From Edaphochlamys debaryana (taxonomy: Eukaryota; Chlorophyta; Chlorophyceae; Chlamydomonadales), in NCBI GenBank assembly GCA_016858145.1, contig JAEHOE010000059.1:310001-374000 (forward strand): a DNA stretch of 64,000 nt, read 5' to 3'. Shown piece after piece: positions 11,901-21,880 of the stretch; the first letter of the stretch is position 1, and each line of letters starts with the position of its first letter. The notes beneath the pieces are model-generated. The model made no database searches and was not told where the DNA came from. It saw nothing but the letters and a program-made list of their open reading frames with translations. The translations under genes were made by a program, and so were the position numbers.

Positions 11901-14330
11901 CGCGGAACACCTGGGGGGACGGGGGGGAGCGGGGGGGAGCGGGGGTGGGGGGGATGGGGTTGGGTGGGCCGAAGGAGGTTGCCATGCGGGGTTGCCTGCC
12001 TAACTTTTCCCCCCTTGGCCCAGTCCCCTCATGTGCTGCAACCCAACCCCGCCCCCCACCTGGCATAGCAGGCCCAGCACGCGGATGGTGGCAACCATCC
12101 CCCTCCCCCCCCCCCACACGCGCGTTGCCCATACACACACGCTTTGCCCCTTACTGCTTCCCCGAACCCCCCGCCCCCTCCGGCCCCCACCTGGCGCAGC
12201 AGGCCCAGCACGCCGATGGTGAACATGCTGGGGAAAAGAGGAGGGCGCAGCAAGGGTCTGGAGGCAAGAAGCGCAGAGAGACCCAGCCCCCACGCGTCAC
12301 GAAACACACACGCTTTACCCCCTCCTTTCCCCCCTCACTCGGGGAACATGTTGAGCCGCAGCACCAGGGTGCCCCCGGGCGCCAGCGTGTTGGCCATGAC
12401 GATGAGCTGCGCCACCAGCAGGGCCTGGGGGGCGGGGGGGGGGAACGAGGGGGAAAGCGTGTGTGTATCGAGACGCGTGGGGGCGCCAGCGCCTTACCCC
12501 GGTTGCACCGCGCCCCCTTCCCGTGCTTCCGTACCCCATCCCACGTGCCTTGTGCGCCGCCGCATTGGTGCCGTACACGTTGAAGGCCGGATTCTCCGCA
12601 TCCGGCAGCGACGTCTCCTTGTGGATCCAGTCCTTCCCGCCCAGGAAGGATCCATCCAGGATCACGAGCTGGCAGCTGGGGGATCGTCCAGACCTGACAG
12701 GGGGGAAGGGAGGTACAGGGAGGAGGGGAGGGAGAGATCTGGTGCGTTCGTGTGCAACAACTTGCAACCGCCATTTGGCGAACAGCGTTGCTAAGTGCTA
12801 GACATTTGTGTGCCTGTTGTGCCCCACCCTTACCCTTCCCCCGCCCGATCCCTCACCCGCCGTTGTCGTGAGCGCCGGCCGGGGGCAGCCGGGCGTGCCC
12901 ACGCCCATGTTCCCCACCCGCACCCCCGCCGCCACCGTGGTCACATCCACAAAGTGCAGGTAGTACTGGTCGGTCTGGGGGGCCGAGGGCGGGGGAGGGA
13001 GGGGTAAAGAAGGGGGAAAGCGTGTGTGTTTTTCGTGCCGCCGGCCGCCACCGTGGTCACATCCACGAAATGGAGGCAGTACTGGTCGGTCTGGGGGGCG
13101 AGAGGGCGGGGATGGGGAGGTAAGGAAAACGGAAGAGGGAGCGCCTTTGTTCCGCGCAAGGCAAGCACATGCATGCATGCCGACGCCCTCGCTCCAGCCC
13201 AGCACCCTCACCCGTCGGCGCCACCGCCTCCTTCCCACACATCCCCAGCCCCCCACCCCGACCCCAGTAGCCGGCAGACTCGGCCCCTACTGGACGGGAT
13301 GGTCCCGGGCCCTTAGTCTTTCTTCTGGCCCTCTTCCCCTGCTAATTCGTGCCCCGCTAGCCTCCGCTCACTCCCAAACCCCTTCGCCCTCCCCCCCTCC
13401 CCCAGCCCACCAGCCCAACCCCACCTCGAGCTCTATGGCCGGCAGGTGGGCCCCCAGCTCGGGCGGCAGGCTCAGCCCGATGCCCTTGCGGGGGGCCGGC
13501 CCGGCGGTGAGGGAGTAGGTGCTGAAGCCGCCGGGGCAGCAGCACACGTCCAGGAACTGGGGGGGGCGGAGGAGGTTACAGGGGACCATGAGGGGGGGGC
13601 GATGGGGGGGGAGTGGGTGAGCCTCTGAAACCCTACACCTATTCCCCAACCCAAGCCCCAACCCCCACCTGGAACGGTTGGTTGGGCTGGCGCCCGGCGA
13701 TGAAGTGGTCGTTGGACTCGTCGATCTCGTACATGATGTACCGCATGCGCTGTACGGCAGTACGGCGAGGCAGGGCATGTCATGGCAGGGCCTCCCACCC
13801 CACGCCCTCCCTCCTCGGCCTCCCCCCCTCCCTCGCCCCTCCCCCCTCCTCCCCTGCCCCCCCCACCTCCCGCATCTCGTGCCGCTGCTCCTGCCCCGCC
13901 GCCGTCTTCCGCCGCGTGGCCTGCACCGCCTGGATCCTGCCCTGCCCCTGCACGCCTGTGTGGGGTGGGGGGTGGGGGGGGCGGTGCGTGTGTGTGTGGG
14001 GGGGGGGGGGGGCGATCAAAGGTGGTGGGGAGCAGACCGGGGTAGCACGGTAAGGCGAGACAGTCGGGGAGCACGAAGGGGAGAGTGCGGGAGTCAGAGG
14101 GCAGCAACCCGGTGGGCCCCGCCACGCATCCTCTCCCCAAACCACAACTGCCAACCGTTAACCGCCAACCGTCAACCCCTTGGACCCCCACCTGTGCTCC
14201 GCAGGACCCCACCGGGCCCGGGTGCCATGGGCGCTGGCATGGGCATGGCCCCCGGCACCGGGCCCATGGGCATGGGGATGGGCCCGAACGCCCCGGGCCC
14301 AACCGGGCCCATGCCGCCGCCGCCGTACAT
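8980..14330 (-). CDS. FtsJ-like methyltransferase with CCCH zinc finger, copy B
   Basis: Inferred exons: 14330-14192, 13955-13867, 13749-13669, 13556-13425, 12974-12857, 12693-12549, 12424-12339, 12227-12191, 11910-11800, 11529-11422, 11036-10953, 10724-10581, 10379-10254, 9960-9829, 9598-9475, 9284-8980. Same domain order as copy A. Beyond the CCCH finger it shows an Ala/Gln-rich exon and an acidic tail (PEPEEMDLDDWEAVP). Phases agree at all junctions checked except exon 6, which is 145 nt against 152 nt in copy A. The 7-nt deletion near 12675 shifts the frame within the methyltransferase core, unless splicing differs. Exons 6, 10 and 13 appear to end at GC donors. Fungi and algae have comparable stand-alone FtsJ-domain proteins; the pairing with a CCCH finger suggests RNA binding. 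Cell location is unknown. Possibly a decaying paralog. Confidence 0.75.
10053..10078 (-). repeat. Copy B: echo of the start of exon 14
   Basis: CTCCAG acceptor then GCCGCCATGCACGCCCAGGC, close to the real start GCCGTCATGCACGCCCAGGC at 9960. A C-rich tract lies between. Confidence 0.75.
12060..12150 (-). repeat. Copy B: echo of exon 8 plus shared intron core
   Basis: Echo ATCCGCGTGCTGGGCCTGCT then ATGCCAG and GTGGGG at 12060-12094; core GCAAAGCGTGTGTGTATGGG at about 12150-12130. Could also act as an alternative exon, since its 3' junction is intact. Confidence 0.85.
12285..12330 (-). repeat. Shared intron core in the intron after exon 7, copy B
   Basis: On the gene strand, GTGAGGGGGGAAAGGAGGGG is followed by TAAAGCGTGTGTGTTTCGTG and ACGCGTGGGGGCTG. 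This is the best match to the copy in the membrane-protein gene. Copy A has the same core with small changes at 2300-2335. Confidence 0.8.
12448..12482 (+). repeat. Shared intron core, antisense to the host gene, before exon 7
   Basis: The plus strand reads GGAAAGCGTGTGTGTATCGA and GACGCGTGGGGGCG; copy A has the matching site at 2449-2480. Exon 7 is thus flanked by two cores in opposite orientation. Confidence 0.75.
13015..13097 (-). repeat. Copy B only: echo of the start of exon 5 with acceptor and core
   Basis: On the gene strand a CCCCCCAG acceptor is followed by ACCGACCAGTACTGCCTCCA and TTTCGTGGATGTGACCACGG, then the antisense core and a C-rich tract, then the real acceptor and exon (start at 12974). 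Copy A has no such insert at 3067-3240. Confidence 0.85.
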
Positions 14331-15300
14331 GCTGACGTCACGCGATGGCCCCCTGCTGCAACCGTCCTAGGGGCGCTCCTGCACGTGTCTGGATCAGGGT
14401 GCTCGGCCCGATGCCGTGCTCAGCGCTGCCGTCACCGCCGCCGCCAGCTTTGGGCTAGCAGCGGCGGCGGCAGGATGCTTGTTTCGCTGGAGGTTGCCGC
14501 CTCCGTTAGAAGGGTTTTGCCTCCCTCGTGAGGGAGGCAAGTCTCCGCCGTGCGCTTGCCGCCGAGGCCCGCTGCCGCCGCTTCCCTGCTGTTGGCGGCC
14601 AGGTGCCGGCGGTGATGGCCGCAAGGCAGCAGCTTAAACTCCGGGCTCGGGATTGGGAGCTGGCCCTGCCTGCACGTGCCGTGGGTGAGGTGGAGAGGCC
14701 GGCGCGGAAGGGGCAGGGAGCTTGAGCAAGGGACGGCTAGGAAGCGCGCGACGGGGGAGCAGGCTAGAAAGGGGGGGGGGGGGGCAGGGCCGGGGCCGAC
14801 GACCGTGGTGTGCCCCTTCGCCGGTGCTGGTGCCGGGGCCGACCAGTCCTTCCACCGACACCAGCCCTCATCACCATCGCCTTAGCAGATGCAACGTACC
14901 CAGACGGCGTGGGAGCGCTCCGCGACAAGTTCAGGGCAGCGACGATTGCAGCCCTTCAGCAGCGCAGCCAGCTGAACTAAGCTTATGCTATAAGTCTTGT
15001 GTTCAGTGGCATGCAACGTTGTGGCGGTACCGTCAAGGTTCAAGACAACGACGATGGCATTGGCTGGAGGTTGCGCTTGTTGCCTGTGCGGTGTGACCGC
15101 TGCAGTGATTTGATCAGGGGAAGCGAGTCTCTATGGGGACGCGACCAGCTGATGTTGCACCCGATGTGCTGTGCATGCTGCTGCACGGCCGGATTGCGAC
15201 GCCCCGAGCCACTGCGGAGCTCCAGGAGCGGCAAGAGACAGGGAATCATGCTTACAGCCTTGGAATTGTCGGGGGCTGGGGCCCGGGAAAGCGGGCTGCA

Positions 15301-16409
15301 GTCCTCGGTGTTTACAATGAAGGACCCCCCTGGGGTCACAGCGCTGAACGCTGGGGCCAAGCGACCCACCTCACGGGCTTGCCCCCTGCAAGCCAGAACG
15401 CAAGTCCCTGTCATAACTTGCACTGACCACACTCAGGTCCCACCTTCGTCCTTGGCACGCAATGACCATGCTCAGCTTGGATCGATGGCCCCTCCTCGGC
15501 CGCGCCTCCTACCAGTAGCCGTTCACCGTTCATCATGTGCTCACACTGTTGGCCGTACACCTCTCGATCCTGGCTCTCCCGGCCCCACATTCACTCCCAC
15601 TCTGCGGCTCCCTCCCGTTTGTTATGCGATCTGGTGCCCGTGTAGATCAGTCTGACCCATCTAAGAAAGCCATCGCCAACCCCCAGAGCATCAAGGCAGG
15701 TCCAATTCAATCTCCATCCACTACCACTTCCGTATAACGGTCCATTAAGCCTGCAAGCCACTTTTTGTGGCCTCCACTCCACGTCCTCCGCACATCTTGA
15801 GACAGCTGCCCTTGCCCCGCCTTCCGCCCCAGAGCAAAGTGAGATACCTTCACAAAGCTTCTCACGCCCGCCACACCTCCCAACCCCCAAGCCTGTTAGC
15901 AATCAAGTACCATCCATGCATCCTGCGCTCTGCTCCCCAGCGGTATATGGCATAGACGCTCTGGTGCCCACGGCCCCTCTGCGCACTCGCCCCCACCCGG
16001 TCATCGATAGATACATATGAGCAGCCTAGATACCCTGGGCTTGACACATAGTTGCAGCATACCGTCGGCGTAACATGTAGCGAAACAGAGAAACAAGAGT
16101 GCGTTCATTGCTGCATCAGCCAGCTCTAAAGCAATGCAAACACATTGCACATTGCAAGTCAAGACTGATTGGGCAAGAGGTGTGATCTATGGCTTATGAC
16201 AGTGAGCGTCCACAGCAAAGCCATGCAAAAATGACACTCTGTCTACCTGACTACGTCTGACCCGCCAGCCTGCCCTCCCCCAGCAGACCTACCCCCAAGA
16301 ACTCACTCTTACCTGTGCACCCCAGTTCAGATGATCCATGCATTTGTGCGTTGTTGGCATGTCCCTGTACCCACACACGAACCAACAGCGCAAACCCTCA
16401 CCAGCCTCA
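15301..16409. other. Intergenic stretch between copy B and the GT77-like gene
   Basis: Lower GC than the genes around it, with no open frame of protein-like composition. Part may be the 3' UTR of the minus-strand gene that ends at 16410. No repeat or RNA gene recognised. Confidence 0.4.
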
Positions 16410-19400
16410 CTACAAACCCAGCCGACTGCGCCTGCTCCAGCTCCCCGCACTGTCTGCGCCTGCTGCTCCTTCACTCGCTAGCCCAGCCAGCGCCCGCCCC
16501 TTGGTGACCGCAGCGGGCGGCGGCTGTGACGGCGGCAGCGGGCCGCCCACCACGTGCATGGGATCCGATCTGGATCCAACCGGCCCGATGGCCTTGTCGT
16601 ACATGGCTACGAAATCCACGAGGATTTGGGCCTTCTTGTTGAGGTCTGGGGAGTGGGGTAGGGGCAGCGTGCTTACGCGACAGAAGCGGTGACTTATTAG
16701 GGGCGGCAGGGCAGGGCCGGGCTGAGGGGGCGTGCGGTTGCCGAGGTTAGAGGACCGGAAAGGGGGGCAGAATCCCTGCCCTATCAGAAGAAGCGGCTCC
16801 AAATCTGGTCCTCTTCCCAGCAGACGCATACCAGTACCAGCGCCTGCCCATCAGCCCTGCTCGCCCTGGCGACCTGCCACACGCAGTTGCAGCCGTACCG
16901 TGCCGTACTTACCGCCGCTGCAGGGCACGTGGAAATTGTACCAGTTGCGCACGGCCTCCGTACGGCACATGCCGCTGGCCTTGTCGCGCCTTTCCGCGTT
17001 GCCCTTTTGCCCCAGCTTCTTGCCCTTTGTGTTACAGCCGCAGGGGCCCTGTGGGGAGGGGTAGGAGGGTTCGAGGACGGAAGCCATAGCGGGAAAGGGG
17101 GGAGGCGGGAACGTGCAGATCGTCTGAGGAGCTGGGGCAGGGAAGGGGCGGGTGCGGGGGCCCCAGAGCCTTAGGGCGGACGAGACAAGACCTTGCCGAC
17201 CGACAATCCGCCCACGCTCTGCCTGACGCGCCTGTCCCCTTGCGGGGTAGCTCCATAGCAGGGTCTTCGGCCCCAGAACCCCACAGACGCTACCACACTC
17301 CCTCCTAGAAGGGGAGTGCCTGAGCAGTGCCCTGCGAGTTGGGCCCGAGCCCAAGGCCCCAGCTAACCCCCCCTGCCCATGCCCAAGCTCACATTGCAGT
17401 ACTGTGGAAAGAGCTCCGAGCGCAGTATAGTTCCTGTTATGTACTGCGCAGGGCGGTTGGGCCGGATGCACGAAGGTGCGGAGGGTGTTAGGGGCTGCTG
17501 TTGTACATTTGCACACAGCAGCGTCTTACTCCCCCTCCCCCTGTCCTGGCCCAGCCCTTGCTGCCCTCTGACCGGGAGCCGGTCCTCACAGCCGGCTCTG
17601 CCCCTGGCTCTGCCCCAAGCCGGGCCCGGGCCCGCGTGGGCCCACCTTGGGCATGAGTCCGTCCGCGAGCAGGTCCTCGAACATGATGTGAAAGGCCGGC
17701 TGGTCCATGGTGGGCGATCCGCGCCGGGCCCGGTGTACGACAATGTGCAGCCAGTCCGTCATGGCACGGATGGCCATGGGCACGGCACGCAGGTACACGA
17801 ACCCTGGGAAAGGCAGGTGGCGGGGGGATGGCCCGTGGGGGGAGGGGGGGGTGTCGGTGTGCAGTCAGTCCAAGCCACGCAGCGCACTGCGGTTTGCCTG
17901 GCGCAATGGAGCACGAACCGTGAGAGCGAGAGGCGGAGGGGGGGGGGGAAGGATAACAAGGGTACGCAAGCCCTCCTGGGCGGCCGACACAGCACGCTAC
18001 CCCATGGGGCCCACCGCGGTCCGGGAGCGGGAACAGGCGGAGAAGCCACGGGCCTGTGCGGGTCTGTGCAGCATGCGGGCGGGCGCGCACGTACCTATGT
18101 TGATGTCGTTCGAGGGGAACCCGGGGTCGGGTTTGTCGTCCTCGCGCGCAAAGCACCCGCCGCCTGTCAGCTGCACGTCCATGTCTGTGGCCAGAGAGGG
18201 GTGTGTGTGTGTCTAGGGAGCACCCAATGGGAAGCGAGAATGCGAGCGCGTGCGATGCAGCAGAGTAGTGCGGAGTACCGGAACCCAGCGGAGCAGCTGT
18301 GTGTGTGTGTAGGGTGCAAGGGGCGGGGGGCGCATGGGTGTGGAGGGGGTACAAAGGGGTTGGTGGGTGGGGCTTGGCAGGAGCGGCGGGCGGTGATGGC
18401 TGCGGGTGGCTGCGCAGCGCCAGGAGCTGCGGAGCCGCGGGGTGAATGTGCATCGCCGGCGAGCCCTGCCCACCTCGTTCCAGGAGGTACGGAAGTGGGT
18501 TCTTGAACAGGACCTGGAGGGGTGGGGTTCAGGCTCCAGAGGGTCAGGTGCTGGCGCTTGCTATCGGACTGGAAGCTTGCCGGCGCGGCTTCCTGCATTC
18601 CCAGCACCCAGCGCAACCCAAACGCCAGAGAGACGCGCCGTCCCCGGGCATCGCACGCCAATGGTCCATGCTCAGCACGGGACCGTGACGTGCGAGGCCG
18701 TGCGGCGCCCCCTCCCCGTTTTGGCACTCTGCGGCTTGACGCTCGCCCCACCTCCCTCCGCCCCCCCCCCGGGCCCCCGCAGTCCAGAAACAGCACGTCC
18801 GTCCCCGCGCCCCTTGTGCCCCGTGTCACCCATACACACACACGCTTTCCCCCTCTCTCCCCCCGGCCCCCACCTGGTCGCAGTCCAGGAACAGCACGTC
18901 CGCCCCCGCGCTCAGCACGTTGGCCAGCGTCAGGATCTTGGCAAAGGAGAGCGCGAACGAGGGGAGCGTCATGTAGCCGTAGCTGGTGGGGGGATGGGAT
19001 GGAGAGCAGGGTGGGTATAGGGGTGTAGGTAGGGTAAAGGCATGTGTGTTTGGGAGAGGGGATGGGATCGACATGCCCCCTGAACCCGCCCCCCTCCTTT
19101 CCCTGTTCCGGCCCCGGTCGAGGTCCCGGTCCGCTTGCCGACCACCCACCCCTGCACACCCCTAGCCTACCCCTGAGCCCCCGCCCTCCACCCCCCCCTT
19201 CCACCCCTCCACCCCTCCACCCCGGCCCCCCCGCTCACGCGTCGTGCGGTGTGAACATGGGGCTTCGCACCGCCGCGCAGTGCGCCCCCAGGGCCGCGGA
19301 GTGGCGGCTGCAGCTGGCGGCGGTGTTGTTGGGGAGCGTGAGGACGGCCGCGAGGAGGTGGGCGGCCAGGTGGTCCTGTGGGGAGTGGGGGTAGGGGGTG

Positions 19401-20380
19401 GGGTGAGAGGGTGGGGTGAGAGGGTGGGGTGAGAGGGTGGCGAGCAGGTGGGCGGCGACGGCGTCCTTCGGGGAAGGGGGCTTAGGGGGGGCGGGTGATG
19501 AGAGGAGCAAGTCATACAGCACTCCTGGTCTAAGCCGTCCAAGAGCCATGCGCCCGATAGCCCTTACCGCTCCCTCCCCCGCCACGGGGTTATAGCCGGG
19601 TCGCAGCCGGCGCGCCTCACCTGCCGCCCCCCCGCCCCCACAAACGTGATGTTCCGCAGGCTCTGCAGGAACGTGTGCCACAGATCGTTGCCTTCAAAGG
19701 CGTGCTCGCTGCAGAGCGATGTGGGTTGGGTTGGGGAGGGATGGGGTCATGGGAAGGGTTGGGGGTTGTCAAGGGGGGTTGCGGCCACCGCCTGTCCCGC
19801 ACCATCCGCCCCAGGGCTCACCACGCTCCCACTAATCTCCGACAATTCTTTTGTCCACTTGTTGAATTCCATGTGCTGTCCTCCCAGCCCAGCTCGGCTA
19901 CCCCAGCCAAGGCCCAAGGCCGGGGAAGCGAGAGGATAGGCGTCCCTACCCGTGTCATGCCCGGCCGGCCCGTGCATCTTCGGAGGCCGCTCATTAACTT
20001 TCCCCACCTCACAAGTGTTGCGAGGACAACCCTACGCTCCCGTCCTTTCGCATCAAGAACGCGCAGTTGTGCAGCCTGGATGGATCGGGGAACAAAGGGC
20101 GCCCGTCGGGGTTGGGTAGAGGGTGTGCAACACCCTGCGTGCAACTTGCGCCAGTCGCCGCCCCAACAGCCCCAAAAGAGGTGGTATTGCTCATTACCTT
20201 GACAGCTGCGGTGAACTCGGCGTCTGGCAGCGTTGGTCCGAAGTCGTCGCTCCAGAAGTCGCGGCTCATTTCCTTTACTGTCATGTTCGGCCAGCCACCG
20301 TTTACGTATCGTAAGCTATGGCATGGTCGTAGCAGCGTAGCCACGATGGCGAAAGCGAAGAGCAAGACTTGCATTGGCAT
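16410..20380 (-). CDS. Secretory nucleotide-sugar glycosyltransferase, GT77-like
   Basis: Inferred exons 20380-20198, 20075-20013, 19875-19822, 19704-19621, 19375-19239, 18982-18874, 18513-18474, 18184-18095, 17803-17646, 17443-17393, 17048-16913 and 16645-16410 join in phase to about 446 residues. The N-terminus MPMQVLLFAFAIVATLLRP is a signal peptide or anchor, so the enzyme should act in the Golgi or ER lumen. The catalytic block ADVLFLDCDQVLFKNPLPYL holds the DxD sugar-nucleotide motif (D-C-D). It is followed by SNDINIGFVYLRAVP and TMDQPAFHIMFEDLL, the order seen in the nucleotide-diphospho-sugar transferase family of plant and algal GT77 enzymes (arabinosyl- and xylosyltransferases). A Cys-rich block (GPCGCN, GMCRTE, HVPCSGG) precedes the tail. 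Donor and acceptor sugars cannot be told from the sequence. The junction into exon 4 uses a weak CGAG acceptor. Confidence 0.7.
18779..18808 (-). repeat. Intronic echo of the DxD exon of the GT77-like gene
   Basis: The intron after exon 18982-18874 repeats about 30 bases of that exon: GGACGTGCTGTTTCTGGACT here against GGACGTGCTGTTCCTGGACT in the exon. Between donor and echo lies the shared intron core at 18826-18850. Confidence 0.8.
18826..18850 (-). repeat. Shared intron core motif, sense copy in the GT77-like gene
   Basis: On the gene strand reads GGAAAGCGTGTGTGTGTATG, 25-50 nt inside the donor GTGGGGGCC. It matches the cores found in introns of the FtsJ, membrane-protein, second glycosyltransferase and coiled-coil genes. 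Confidence 0.75.
19439..19466 (-). repeat. Intronic echo of the start of exon 19375-19239
   Basis: On the gene strand an AAG acceptor-like site is followed by GACGCCGTCGCCGCCCACCT, close to the real exon start GACCACCTGGCCGCCCACCT about 65 nt downstream. A run of CTCACCCCACC repeats separates the two. Confidence 0.7.
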
Positions 20381-21880
20381 GGCGGTCAACTTAACTTTCC
20401 AACCTCGCAAGCTGCTTACCGCAGGTTATGTCTACGCTGTGCTAGTTGCAGTGTCCACTCTCGGTTGCTACGCTGGCGTCCTGGAACCCGATGGCAAGAA
20501 GTGTGGCGTACGGCAGCACGGTTGTCCGGAGTATGGAGCATGGGTACCAGAGGACACGCTGGTCCGTGACAGTAGGGCGGTAGGGAGGGTAGGGGATACT
20601 TGCGGGGCTGGTCCAGATGTTCTCGTCCTTGTGCAAACTTGCTTTACGGCCCTCAAAGCGTGCATATGCTAGGCCGCGAGCCCTCCCGTTCCCTCCCTGG
20701 CCCCTCCAGCCCCATGCCTAGATGATTGGAGCCAGAACACTCCCCCCCCCCGAGGCTCAAATCCTTCTGGCTCCCAGAGCAGGTTAGCTCAACTCTGGAC
20801 TTGGTGATGCTGCTTCTTGGAGGTGGCCAGGTGGGTAGGGAACTATGGATATGGACATGGCGGGGAGGCGGCCTTGGAGCGTTACAAGGCCTTGCGAGGC
20901 AGTCGTCTGGGCAGTCGTCCCTCCCTCGCGGCGTCCAAGCACGCGCTGGCGGAGGCACAGGCGCAGGTGGGGATTGGGGAGGGAAGACGCACACACGTGG
21001 CCCTGGGGGAAGGACTTGCCATCCTTCTTGCCCCACCTGGCCCCCCCCGGACGGGGACGCCGAGGGCCTGGTCGCCGCCGCCACGGGCGCCCCCTGCAGG
21101 TTAGGGGGGGACTTGCGGAGTTGCGGAGCTGTTCCACATGTCCTCGTCCCGCGCTCTCGCTGCCCCGCCTGGCCGAGGCGCTGCGGCCTGCAGGCGTTGT
21201 TCGTGCTCGTGTCCAGCCCCGACGCACTGCCCGAGTTCAACACAGTGAAGGCGCGTCGCGCGCCGGTGGACGGCGGGATGGGTGATGTGGGTCGTGTGAC
21301 GTGGGTTGCGTGATGTGGGTCGTGGGGGGTGCTCGCCCGAGCAGGTGTGCCCACGAGCCAGGTGCCTAGGGCGAGGGAGCGTGAGCATGAGCGGTCGGGA
21401 GTCGGGGACGGCAGAGGAGGGAGGGCAACAGCTTGATTGGGGGCCTGGGCCCTGGGGCTTTTGGGGGCTACGGCGGGCATCGCTAGCCCCCCGCCCCCGC
21501 CCATCGCCCCCACGCCACGTGCACGCGCCAATAGGCCGCGCACTTTTTTTCAATGTCAGGAGGAAGTAGTCATTGCCAAGACTGTCCGTATGCTGCTGTG
21601 GTTGTCACACGGATAAGGGTATCATACACCGCCGAAGATGTACATCCCCACAACCGGTCCCCACACAGCCCCTGCGAGCACAGAATCCACACTCAGCCCC
21701 AAGCGCTCCCAGTTGCGGCGGGCCACCAACGTCTGTCTCTAACCAGTGCCCGCCCTCAAGCCAAGCCACGACAAATCCAGAGCTGCATAACGGAGTCAGT
21801 CCTCTTCGGTCAAGTCGAGGTTTCCGCCGGTCCCAGTGCGGTCATGTCCAGTCAAGTTACGTTCTCCCGAAAGCTTGGCC
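20381..21880 (+). other. Intergenic stretch with candidate plus-strand exons of an unrecognised gene
   Basis: Between two minus-strand genes, the plus strand shows protein-like segments that could be exons. One is 20848-20966, reading GGEAALERYKALRGSRLGSR and ending AEAQAQ before a GTGGGG donor. Another lies near 21050-21101 (DGDAEGLVAAATGAPC before GTTAGG), and a third starts at 21197 after a CTGCAG acceptor (ALFVLVSSPDALPEFNTVKA). No start codon or stop could be fixed and phases were not all checked. It could be a short gene, a gene remnant or chance. Confidence 0.25.

Larger units (their letters stand above)
10343..15300. repeat. Second unit of a tandem gene duplication
   Basis: Position 10343 onward matches position 1 onward almost base for base in the exons (the exon at 10379-10254 matches the one beginning at 37). 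The match continues past the start codon into the 5' flank. The offset drifts from about 10342 to about 9680 because introns differ in length. The left limit of the unit lies outside the window, so the full unit is at least about 9.7 kb. Confidence 0.85.
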
